This document shows, piece by piece, positions 54,170 to 64,000 of a stretch of DNA of 64,000 nt (the stretch's first letter is position 1; the number at the start of each line of letters is the position of its first letter). Source of the stretch: Linyphia triangularis (Eukaryota > Arthropoda > Arachnida > Araneae > Linyphiidae); the NCBI GenBank assembly GCA_963978545.1, contig OZ021721.1:113555280-113619279 (forward strand). Direction: 5' to 3'. The notes beneath the pieces are model-generated. The model did not search any database, was not told the DNA's origin, and saw only the letters and a program-made list of their open reading frames with translations. Position numbers and translations under genes: made by a program.

Positions 54170-54510
54170 TAATGAGAATATTTTTTATTAATATACGAGT
54201 CCTTATTTTATATAAATGTTTCTGATGTTTTTCACCAATAAAAGAAAATGGTTTGTTGCTATGAAAGATTATGTCTTAATATAACTTTACTTAGTTTTGG
54301 ATAAGTATGAAAGTTGGTTTTTGTGTCCAATTTCAAAACAAAAATCATAAAAATGATCTAAAAGAATCTCCAATAGTCAAAAATCATTTCGTTGATTTTC
54401 CAATAAATGTATCGTATTTTTTTTTTTTTTTACTTTTAATTACCCATATGTATTATACATATCGTAATGAAAGTATAGCTTTCGGTAAAAAAAAAATTTC
54501 GATTTTTTTT

Positions 54511-54780
54511 TGCATATCTCCACGTTTTGGAACACCCTGATTTCAAAAAAGTGATCTAGAAAAAATTTGTATGTGTGTCTGTGATCAGCATAACTCGAAC
54601 AAAATGACCTACTTTGTTCAAATTTGGAATGCGAGTTGCTGGTGGCCATGGGACCTATCATTAAGGTTTTCGTCAAAATCGAGTATGCGCATAAGGTAGC
54701 TGCCATTGAAAAAATCATGTTTTTCAATGATTGCTAAAAAACGGCTCCAAAAAAAAAAAAAATCGGTGTGCTAATGCCTC
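54511..54780. repeat. Probable MITE end
   Basis: GCATATCTCCACGTTTTGGA followed by ACACCCTG is a typical inverted-repeat end (reads CAGGGTGTTCC on the minus strand). The partner end was not found. Sequence to about 54780 looks repeat-derived. Confidence 0.3.
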
Positions 54781-55611
54781 TTAAGGTGTTCTAAACATCC
54801 CCACCTCCAAAATTCACGTAAAAATGCTTTAATGGTGTAAAAAGTTAAAAATCGAATGCCTTCAACACAGAGTTCTCTTTCCTTGAGCATCCCTTATCAA
54901 CGATCGTTTTTTCTTTTCCCCTCAGTTTCACTTATAATAAAGGATAATATAAGAATTATCGCAAAGTACATCGTCAAAATCGCAATTTTTGCGATTTTTT
55001 TTCTAAAAGATCCACACAAGAATTATCGCAAAAATAATATCGCCATACTGGCCTGTAATTGAAAGTTGTGCGATGTTCCATACCTCTAGTTTTTATTTTA
55101 GTACCAAATAAAACCATTACCTTTTCACCTCTTAAAATCGAAAACTGTCTCGTCTTACCATTAAGTTTCAGGAATTAGTGACCCTTATTTTTAACTTTTT
55201 TTTAAGTTTTTCAAGTTATATGCCTACGACGGTTCCTTTCAATAATTCAAATTCAATTCAATGTGTACAAGTACCACAAAGAAAATAAACGCGGCCGCTT
55301 GGTGGCAAATATTTGCTTTCATAACTTTTTTTGGCTGACCATTTTACTTGGAATTTTTACAGCGTCTAGTTATTTTTTGTGAAATGAACGCAAACAAAAG
55401 TATTGATGTGTTCTAAATGAGTAAGATACGGTCGATGGATGTTTTAGCGTGAATAATCATATCGTAGCTTTAAACGCAAAATAGTATAAATCGACGACAA
55501 CGTTAGATTACGACTCATTGTATTGCGAGCGACAATATATATCGTGATGCAATATTGTAGAGAGATTTAGGTTTGCAATCAAAATCCGGTTCGTTTCTTT
55601 CAAATAGAAAT

Positions 55612-55812
55612 CCTTCTTACCAAGGCTAACCTGATGGCTGTGGGGTTAGCGTTCTGGCCTCGCATGTCAAAGGTGCAGGGTTCGAATCCTGGGTTAGGCA
55701 TGGATGTTCGTTGTAGTTTGAAATCCACGTTAAGCTGTAGGTCCCGGCCTGATTAGCCTTTATTGTGCACAAAAATAGGTCTTTGAGCGTACAAACAAAC
55801 CTTCTTACCAAG
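55612..55812 (+). mobile_element. tRNA-derived SINE, family 2, 13-bp target duplication
   Basis: Body 55625-55799 with GGGGTTAGCGTTCTGGCCTC head and GGGTTCGAATCCTGGG B box, tail TAGGTCTTTGAGCGTACAAA. Flanks CCTTCTTACCAAG are identical (55612-55624 and 55800-55812). The best-kept copy of this family in the window. Confidence 0.92.
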
Positions 55813-55865
55813 AAAAAGTGTTAAAGATGATTCAGAATTAAAAATCGATATTAACTTCAGTACAA

Positions 55866-56052
55866 AAACAAGTTGCCGACCAAACGGTATAGTGGTTAGC
55901 GTGCTAGCTTCTAGACCGCGAGGTTGTGGGTTCGAGTCCCGTGTTAGGCATGGGTGTTTGTAAATGTATGTTGGCTTGTCTAATGACAAATTTTTCTGCG
56001 CTGACGGCATCAGATAATCTGAAAACAACCAACCAACCAAAATCAAACAAGT
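55866..56052 (+). mobile_element. tRNA-derived SINE, family 1, 8-bp target duplication
   Basis: Body about 55874-56044 with A box GTGGTTAGCGTGC and B box GGGTTCGAGTCCCG. An internal deletion removes the GCGCATTATAGCCC part. Flanks AAACAAGT. Confidence 0.88.
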
Positions 56053-56915
56053 GCATACTAAAAATAAGTAATAATAAAAAATAAGTGCAACTTTGTACCA
56101 AAATAGCAAGTACTTTCTTTGACCAAAAAAAAAAAAAAAAATTGAGGATTATCAGCTTTACATATGAAATAGACAAAAAACCTGTTTCAAAACAATTTTC
56201 GCTTTAAGTTTGAAAAATATTTTTTTAACATTTTGTGAGAAATTTAAGTTATATCTTCGGTAGATTAGTCATTAAGGTGGCACGCTAGTGATCAGAAAGT
56301 ACATGGATTAAAACTAACCATGCTCATTGATGTATAAATTTTATTTTAAAATGGTTTTCTAATTCAAAGTTGAAGCGTGTTTTCAGAGCTTTGATAAGCA
56401 TGCAATTTAATGAAAAAATAAGTCCAGTCCGTTTTCTTATTTCTAATTATACTGTTCGAAGAGTTAAACTTAAAATAACAAAGTCACTTATTGAAGTTGA
56501 GAAAAAGAGGCACACCCGAAATACGTTGAACCGTTTTAATCAGTCATTAACCTGAGTAAAATTCCTAACTTCTGGGATCATTTCTGCGTTGGTACACTCT
56601 CGTGAGCAATAAAATGTAAAAAAAGGCACTTCCTTTAATTAATCTGAGAAAATAAAGAAATAATGGCCAAAATCATCATAGCGGTTAAGCTGTAGGCTTG
56701 GCTGAAATTCTTAACTTTTGGGATCATTTCCAGGCGATACGGACCTACGTATACATTAAATCATACAAAAGGCACTTCCTCTAATCCTGCTAAGAAAAAA
56801 AAATGCCCAAGATTCATCAAGTAGTTTTACTTGTAGGCCTGGCTTAAGGTTTGGTCAAAACCAGAAGAACAGCATTCCGGCGTCTTAGGCGTTTTTCGAA
56901 GTAGTTTTTTTTTTT

Positions 56916-58467
56916 TACACTGCGTGAAAAAAGTAGGACACATGATTTTTTTTATAAATAAAAAACACTGATTTTTTTCCATAACAATTTAATGAGTAAC
57001 ACTTTAAATTACTAATTACAAACAGATAACTGTATCTGAAAATTGAAGCAAAAAAAAAATACAGGTCAAGTACAGCAATAAATCAGTTTTGACTTCATCA
57101 TACTCTGTGAAAAAAGTAGGACACTTCTAAATAATGCAAATAAAAGTCTTATTAATAGGGAATTCTTCCACTATTGGCTTTGATTACTTCAAAAATTCAA
57201 TTTGGCATCGAATCATATAAAGTTTGAATTTCTGTTTGGCAGAAATTGTCCCACACATAATTCAAAGTTCTCCGAAGCTCAACTATAGATTCAAACTACT
57301 TACCTTCCGCGTAAACGCTACGAACAATCATTACCCATATGTTCTCTACAATGTTGAGGTCCGAGCTTTTAGCAGGCCATGGCAAAACCCGAACATTATT
57401 TGCTGCAAACTAATTTTTAACCCCATTAGCTGTGTGAATTGATGCTCCGTCCTGTTGAAAAATCCAGTAATTTCCGCCTAGCTCAACGCCGTAGGGAAGG
57501 AGATCTGAATTCAAGACTTGGATGTGATCTGTGTATTTCTGCCTGCCACTCAGGAACACTAGGCTTGTTCTTCCTCCGTACCCGACTGCCAACCAAACCA
57601 TTAAACTCCCTCCACCCATCTGTCGGGTAGAATAAGTCTTTTCTTCAGAACCGAGACAGTGCCAATAGTATTTGTAGCCATCTGGACAGTCTAAATTAAA
57701 TCTTTTCTCATCAGAAAATATAACGGAGGTCCATTCTGACGTCCAGGACATGTGGTTTTTAGCCCAGTGCAGTCGGTGTTCAATGTGCCTTTCATTCCAT
57801 TTGGGATGGTGCTTCCTTTTTCGGAATACGAAATTTTCGGACCTTTTTATGTAATTGTAGACAGTTCTTCTTGAAACGTGTGTGATGCCTGCATTATTTT
57901 GAGCTTTGGCAATACTTCCATCCGGTTTTTTTAGTTCCCGAATGATTTTCCTTGATCGCGTTGCGTCAGTTTTTTAGGTCTGCCAGTCTTCTTTTTGGTT
58001 CCCTGACTACTAGGATTTCTTATATAGTTTGAAACAGTATTTGGACTAATACGTAGCTGGCGTGCAATCTCTCTCACACCTTTGCCATCGTTTTTGTATG
58101 CATAAATTTGGCCTTTTTCAAACTCACTTAAAGGTTTTCCTCTAGGCATTCTAAAAAGATGAAAACGACGGATTTTCAATAAAATAGTATGTTTTTCTTA
58201 ACAAAAACAGTTAAAAAGAATGAAACACCTACCTTTGAGGTTTACAATATTCCAAAACAAATTATTTTAGCACGTGTCCCACTTTTTTCACACCAAAAAT
58301 CGTTAAGTACTGTTTTAATTAATTTTTACTGGTGGTAGATAAAATTTACTCATTTATAAAAAAGAAAAAATAGCCAAACTACATAAAAAAGAAATTTATA
58401 TCAGGAGGATCGAAATACAAAGCATAAATTACAAAATATGACTGTCCTACTTTTTTCCCGTAGTGTA
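56916..58467 (-). mobile_element. Tc3-like (Tc1/mariner) transposon
   Basis: Body 56918-58465 with ends CACTGCGTGAAAAAAGTAGG and its counterpart CACTACGGGAAAAAAGTAGG, flanked by TA. Second copies of the GTGAAAAAAGTAGGACA motif lie about 190 bp inside each end (57108 and 58272), the inner-repeat layout known for Tc3. Confidence 0.9.
57179..58149 (-). pseudogene. Tc3-like transposase, broken
   Basis: ATG at 58149 opens MPRGKPLSEFEKGQIYAY, followed by two helix-turn-helix-like segments (VREIARQLRISPNTVS and GITHVSRRTVYNYIK) and a GRPKKL hook. A small indel near 57960 changes frame. The catalytic core has FSDEKRFNLD, FQQDGASIH (Asp at 57449-57451) and NIVENIW (Glu at 57344-57346, 34 residues later). 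Stops include TAG where Trp is usual (GVKN*FAANN) and another in EGK*FES. It cannot be active. Confidence 0.9.
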
Positions 58468-58621
58468 TGTTACTTTGTTCATTGTTAACTATTCTGCGGT
58501 TATTTTTTGTCTACTAACTCATGGCAACGCAATAGCAACAATAACAACAAGAAAATCAGATTTCTGTTTCTAGCTACGATAAAAGCTGAGCTATGAGGTC
58601 CCGGAAACTGGCCTTGGTTCG

Positions 58622-58935
58622 GTTGGTTGGTTTATACGCTTAACAACCTATTTTTATGCACAATGACATCTAACCAGGCCGAGACCTACAGCTTAGCCGA
58701 TCAAACGGTATAGTGGTTAGCGTGCTAGCTTCTAGACCGCGAGGTTGCTGGTTCGAGTTCCGTGTAAGGCATGGGTGTTTGTAAATGTATGTCGGCTTGT
58801 CAAATGACGAATTTTTTGGCGTATTATAGCCCTCGTGTTGCTGACGGCGCCAGATAATCTGAAAACAGCCAAACAGACCCACATAATAACGTTGATTCCA
58901 AACCTCAATGAACATCCATGCCTAATCCGCGGCTA
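58622..58935 (-). mobile_element. SINE family 2 copy, split by a family 1 SINE
   Basis: 58622-58695 is the reversed tail (ACGCTTAACAACCTATTTTT and CCGAGACCTACAGCTTA). 58876-58935 is the reversed head side (GATTCCAAACCTCAATGAAC and ATCCATGCCTAATCCGCGG). The pieces become contiguous when the inner SINE is removed. Confidence 0.78.
58696..58875 (+). mobile_element. tRNA-derived SINE, family 1, nested
   Basis: GGTATAGTGGTTAGCGTGC head, GCTGGTTCGAGTTCCGTG B-box region, tail CAGATAATCTGAAAACAGCC. Inserted into the family 2 SINE on the other strand. Target duplication not clear. Confidence 0.88.
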
Positions 58936-59932
58936 TGGTTCGATTAACATATTTTGCACTTGCATACTCCGCCGCTTTGATATTGGACTTGGCATCGGAA
59001 CCCTGCCGCATTCCTAGATCATTCATAAATTATAAAATAGACAACAAAAGAATTTTTAAATTAGCTGTGTGTCGGTTCAACCCACACCTTTTTTTTGTTA
59101 TCTCAGTCTGCCGCCAGTAGCACACCGCTCTCATCGTACACGAGGCCTTAGTCCAATTAAGTTGAATATCCAAATAAAGGAAGGAAAATGGATGCATCAA
59201 AGAGTATTTACAAACCTTTAACCAAATCTTTCAAACGCTCCTCCAAATAATGTTCAGAGTTTCTTTCCTGCCAAATTCCGCTCGTTTTCAAAAAAAACTC
59301 ATAATTACTAATTTCTCGACAACCATCACTCGCTTCCTTTGTAAAATTGGTGCCAACTTTTTAAGAGGTTACCTTTGTCATCGATGAAGTGAATGAATGC
59401 GTAATATTGCCAAGTTAGCATCAGTTCGCTAAGAAAGAGCTTGATTGGCGACTAGGGAGAGATTAACTATTTGAGTTCTAAATCGAATAATATGAGCTAA
59501 GGTTACCTGAAATTACCTTCACATTATTTCATGTTTTTAAAAATTTGACTAATGTTTTGAACTTTAACTTTTTTGGACCTTACCGTTGCTTTTTCCCCCA
59601 GCCGTAGACATTCCATTATGGGGATCGAGTCGCAATTAAGGCTATCACTCTGCATCAAGCTCCACTTAAAAAAAAATAGCTACGATGAGGATTGATGACG
59701 AAAAAATAATTACTTAATATTAAATTTTTTGAAAGTTTTACATGTTTTCTCCAATTTGAAAATTTTAAACTGGTTTTTTCCCTTGCAAGGACTCAAGAAA
59801 AGCGTTTCCCGATGTTGTTCTACAGTTTCGGGGCCGTGTAGCTCTAATATAGCTCTTATGCAGGATAATGTTTAAATCAACCAAAAAAACTCATCAGCGT
59901 GATGTTAACAATAACTTTACTAGAAAAGTGTG

Positions 59933-60356
59933 TCGAAATGCGTTAACGGGGAGTCGAACCAGGGACTCCTAGATCAGTAGACAGGTGCGTTAACCACAAG
60001 GTAAAGTAACCACCTAGTGTCTAGGTGTTGTATCTGTCATTTGTACACGACACCACTACATCCCAGTGAGTCACGAAGGGGTGAACGATTGAGTTGCTTG
60101 TGTGAGTTCAGTACCTTTGCGTGTGGCAGTGACTCGCCAGAGGTTGCTTTTAAGGTGGTAGTGTGGAAGTCGTGCAGTTTTTTCAGAAGACACCGATAGA
60201 TGGATGAATGATTCTGTTGTTCGATAGTCACCAATGTAGCAAAATGTGCTAAAGGGGAGTCGAACCAGGGCCTCCTAGATCAGCCAGACAGACTAGTTAA
60301 TCACTAGGCAAAAGTGACCACTAGTGCCTAGGTGTTGTATCTGTCAGGTGCGTTTC
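59933..60356 (-). repeat. Pair of tRNA-like SINE fragments, family 4
   Basis: 59933-60048 and 60238-60356 are direct copies. On the minus strand they show AACGCACCTGTCT-like A box and CCTGGTTCGACTCCCC B box. They share GATACAACACCTAG on the tail side. Not functional tRNAs, since acceptor pairing is absent. Confidence 0.65.
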
Positions 60357-62345
60357 GTTGGCCCCACCCACAAACGCACTAATTTTTTAATATATACCAC
60401 AATTTAGTGCTAAATTAGTGCTTTCAGAATCCGCCATTAAAAAAATTAGTGCGTCAATATTTACCGAGATATACAAAGAAATGCGTGGGCGGGGCCAACG
60501 AAACGCTAGCCCCGCCCACAAACGCACTAATTTTTTAATATATACCAAATTTTAGTGCTCAATTAGTGCTTTCAGAATCCACCATCCAAAAAATTAGTGC
60601 GTCATTACTTTTCATAAAATTCAAGGTTAATTGAGGGTAGGCGGGCAAAATGCTGGCCCCGCCCACAAAACCAATCATCATTCATTATATGTTAAAATGT
60701 CGGGCATAATTAGTGCTTTCAGAATACCCAACTGCCAGAAATAGAGCGTCAATATTTTGGCCAAAATTTACCATTTTGTAATAATAATTCACTAATCACT
60801 TCCGTTTCGTTGGCCCCGCCCACAAAAGCAATCATCAATCATTATATGTTAAAATGTTGGGCATAATTAGTGCTTTCAGAAAACCCAGCTGCAAAAATTA
60901 GTGCGTCAATATTTTGGCCAAAATTGCCAATTTTAGCTTATTGCCGAATGTACGCGAACTTTAAACCGATGTAAATTATCACGCACTAATTGTATGACCG
61001 GTGCCAAATTTTAGTGCTCAATGAGTGCTTTCAGATTCCCCAACCGCCATAATTAGTGCGTCAATATTTTGGCCAAAATTGACTATTTTGTAATAATTAT
61101 TCACTTGTCACTTCCGTTTCGTTGGCCCCGCAACCAAAAGCAATCATCAATTATTATATGTTAAAATGTTGGGCATAATTAGTGCTTTTAGAAAACCAAA
61201 TTGCAAAAATTAGTGCGTCAATATTTTGGCCAAAATTGCCAACTTTAGCTTATTGCCGAATGTACGCGAACTTTAAACCGATGTAAATTATCACGCACTA
61301 ATTGTGTGACCGGTGCCAAATTTTAGTGCTCAAATAGTGCTTCCAGAATCCCCAACCGCCAGAATTAGTGCGTCAATATTTTGGCCAAAATTGACCATAA
61401 TGTAATAATAATTCACTAATCACTTGCGTTTCGTTGGCCCCGCCCACAAAAGCAATCAACATTCATTATATGTTAAAATGTTGGGCATAATTAGTGCTTT
61501 CAGAAAACCCAACTGCAAAAATTAGTGCGTCAATATTTTGGCCAAAATTGCGAATTTTAGCTTATTGCCTTATGTACGCGAGCCTTAAACCGATGTAAAT
61601 TATCACGCACTAATTGTATGACCGGTGCCAAATTTTAGTGCACAATGAGTGCTTTCAGAATCCTCAACCGCCATAATTAGTGCGTCAATATTTTGGCCAA
61701 AATTGACTATTTTGTAATAATTATTTACTTGTCACTTCCGTTTCGCTAGCCCCGCCCACAAAAGCAATCATCAATTAATATATGTTAAAATGTTGGGCAT
61801 AATTAGTGCTTTTAGAAAACCCAATTGCAAAAATTAGTGCGTCAATATTTTGGCCAAAATTGCCAATTTTAGCTCATTGTCGAATGTACGTGAGCCTTAA
61901 ACCGATGTAAATTGTCACGCACTAATTGTATGACCGGTGCCAAATTTTAGTGCTCAATGAGTGCTTTCAGAATCCATAACTGCCAGAATTAGTGCGTCAA
62001 TATTTTGGCCAAAATTGACCATTTTGTATTAATTATTCGCTTTTCACTTCCCTTTCGTTGGCCCCGCCCACAGACGCACTAATTGTCTCACATATGCAAA
62101 CATTTAGTGCTCAATCAGTGCTTTCAGAATACCCAACTGCAAAAATTAGTGCGTCAATATTTACCGAGATATACAAAGAAATGCGTGGGCGGGGCCAACG
62201 AAACGCTAGCCCCGCCCACAAACGCTCTAATTTTTTAATATATACCAAATTTTAGTGCTCAATGAGTGCTTTCAGAATCTCCAACCGCCATAATTAGTGC
62301 GTCAATATTTTGGCCAAAATCGTCAATTTCAACTTATTGCGGAAT
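60346..62345. repeat. Satellite array, 312-bp unit, palindromic flanks
   Basis: Four units of exactly 312 bp run from 60801 to 62048 (borders at 60801, 61113, 61425, 61737 and 62049). Each has TTCGTTGGCCCCGCCCAC, a GGGCATAATTAGTGCTTT half and an ACCGGTGCCAAATTTTAGTG half, and two AATTAGTGCGTCAATATTTT boxes. Degenerate shorter units with a palindromic GTGGGCGGGGCC...GGCC/TAGCCCCGCCCAC core sit at both ends (about 60346-60650 and 62060-62300). No coding potential; the short frames are chance. Confidence 0.9.
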
Positions 62346-62500
62346 GTACGCGCATATCATCATAGATACGGATTCAATAGAATACAATTTTATTTGTTCG
62401 GCTGACATTTTCGAATGCCATTCCAATATCACCAGAAAGATTCCATAGTTAAAAATAAACTTAGGACATCAAAATTCACATTACATGAAATATATACTAT

Positions 62501-63276
62501 TGTTGCGTTTGATGGGTTCGAAAGATTTGAAGCCAAAGCAGATCAAAACTTGCAGAAGTTTATTCTACTATAATTCTTCACAGATTCCTTTACAACTCCA
62601 GAACTTCTCGTTCTAGTAGACACAATACAGCTCTTTTCACAACAATAGAGCACAAAACAGCAGCTATAAACTTGACAACACCACTGCTATATCACCGCAA
62701 AAGACAATGCAATACTGTTCACTTTAGAATGCTCACTGAGACTCAGTATCTCCAGTCAACTAATTCAGTGACTCAAAATCCAAGAACTGACTAACTCTAC
62801 TCACTGCCGTCCTTATATAGGAGTGGTGAATCTTCACGAACCTTCCAGAGAGAAAAATTTGGAGAACTTTCTAGATCGTAAACGAAAAGTCCTATACATG
62901 TACATGGGATACATGTACCTATACATGTACATGGGATACATGTACCTATACATGTACCGAAAATGTAGAAAAATGATCGAAAAGTTTGGTGACATTTTGC
63001 GAATTCTCACCAAATTTAGCAACCAAAAGTAGGCCAAAACCGTCGCCAACTTGGGAGATTGCCATTTACCATAATGTTAAATAGCCTGCCCCTTGTAAAA
63101 CTTGTTTTCATGCATGATCCCTGTAGAACTCGTTTTCAAGCATTAAGAGACGCATTGCAGGAAAGCGAAGTGAAGTCAACTCTTTCACTGCCTTATGCGA
63201 AATGTACATACATTTTCCTTTTTTACATAATTAATACTACGAAATATTTACAAATATACAGAAATTAGTAATAACA
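62501..63276 (-). mobile_element. LTR, minus orientation, copy C
   Basis: TGTTGCGTTTGATGGGTTCG opening and a TAATAACA end match copies A and B in reverse. A local duplication of ATACATGTACCTATACATGT lies at 62890-62960. It abuts a truncated SINE at its right edge. Confidence 0.82.
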
Positions 63277-63371
63277 ATACATTTATAAACACCCATGCCT
63301 AACACGGGACTCGAACCCGCAACCTCGCGATCTAGAATTTAGCACGCTAACCACTATACCGTTTGGTCGGA
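63277..63371 (-). mobile_element. tRNA-derived SINE, family 1, tail missing
   Basis: Only the head remains: minus strand GGTATAGTGGTTAGCGTGC and GCGGGTTCGAGTCCCGTG. The tail is cut exactly at the LTR boundary, so the LTR probably landed within the SINE or a deletion followed. Confidence 0.85.
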
Positions 63372-63463
63372 AAAAAATTCTGGGAAAATTCTTCGTAAAA
63401 TTCCGGCAGATTATTGCTATCACACAAAATTACCTACGCGAAGCACTGCGACTTTTATAATAG

Positions 63464-64000
63464 TGTTACGAATTTTTGTATATTTGTAAATATATTCGTT
63501 AATTTTGTAAATAAGAACATTTATGTACATTTCGCATAAGGCAGTGCAATAGTTCGTCTTAACTTCGCTTTCCTGCAATGTGTCTATTAATGCTTAATAA
63601 CGAGTTTTACAGAGATAAAGCTGGGAAGCGAGTTTTACAAGGAGCAGGGCATTTAACATTATGGTAATGGAAATCTTGCCAAATTGGCGATATAGAGCCA
63701 AGTTGGCAACAATTTTGGCGACTAATTTTTGTCACCAAACTTGACGACCATTTGGTGACATTTTCGGTCCCCATGTACATGTATAGGATATTTCGACTAC
63801 GATCTGGAAAGTTCTCCAAATATCTATCTCTAGAAGATTCACGAAGGTTCGCCTCCCCTATATAAGTCCAAGAGCGCGGGTGATGGAGTTAATTGAGTCC
63901 GTTAGTTGACTGGAATTACTGAGTTGAGATACTGAGTCTCAGTGAGCATTCAGAGTAGTTCTAAAGCGAACTGTATTGCATTGTCTTTTGCGACGATTTG
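63464..64000 (+). mobile_element. LTR, plus orientation, copy D, cut by window end
   Basis: TGTTACGAATTTTTGTATAT opening and later CCCCATGTACATGTATAGGA, CTATATAAG promoter and AGCGAACTGTATTGCATTGT match copy B. Continues past 64000, so it may be a solo LTR or the 5' LTR of a full element. Confidence 0.85.

Noticed and set aside
60346..62345. CRISPR-like array
   Set aside because: Units are contiguous 312-bp satellites without unique spacers, in a eukaryotic context.
62058..62448. Two + strand ORFs
   Set aside because: They are chance frames in the 312-bp satellite and its flank.

Overview
The window looks like an arthropod nuclear genome, plausibly a chelicerate such as a spider (inference). 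It is AT-rich, its genes have short exons in multi-kilobase introns with GT/AG borders, and it is packed with Tc1/Tc3, piggyBac, P-element and hAT-like DNA transposons, tRNA-derived SINEs, LINE tails and solo LTRs. No bacterial-type operons are present.

Host genes: (1) a + strand terminal exon of an unrecognised gene (635-843); (2) the first coding exon of a Rab39-type GTPase on the minus strand (1176-1393), whose remainder lies left of the window; (3) an AKAP7-like gene on the + strand (about 2297-25770), with an N-terminal basic nuclear-signal-like exon, a 2H phosphoesterase (2'-5' RNA ligase-like) domain over five exons, and a last exon encoding a basic amphipathic helix where AKAP7 carries its PKA-anchoring helix; (4) a second, partial tandem copy (39525-54170) that keeps all five 2H-domain exons and both HxT motifs but shows neither the basic first exon nor a recognisable anchoring-helix exon in the window.

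Between the two copies lies a near-intact THAP9/P-element transposase gene (28987-33542) with one two-base lesion. The last intron of copy 1 (14171-25618) holds a complete but decayed piggyBac element with TTAA target duplications, and a nested stack at 20.6-25.1 kb: an old minus-strand transposon ORF broken by a long-TIR element, a fold-back element (itself hit by a SINE) and a Tc1 element. Another copy-1 intron contains about 410 bp of degraded 18S rRNA 5' sequence and a large palindrome.

Introns and flanks of copy 2 hold hAT-type MITEs with clean 8-bp duplications, TTAA-type MITEs, a solo LTR and several SINEs. The right end (55.6-64.0 kb) is repeat-only: SINEs, a SINE nested in another SINE, a Tc3-like element, a 312-bp satellite array, and two LTRs of one family in opposite orientation, one cut by the window end.

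The host genes show no sign of working together beyond the head-to-head arrangement of Rab39 and AKAP7 and the AKAP7 duplication. The most notable biology is the AKAP7 tandem duplication with apparent loss of targeting modules, and the nearly intact P-element transposase.
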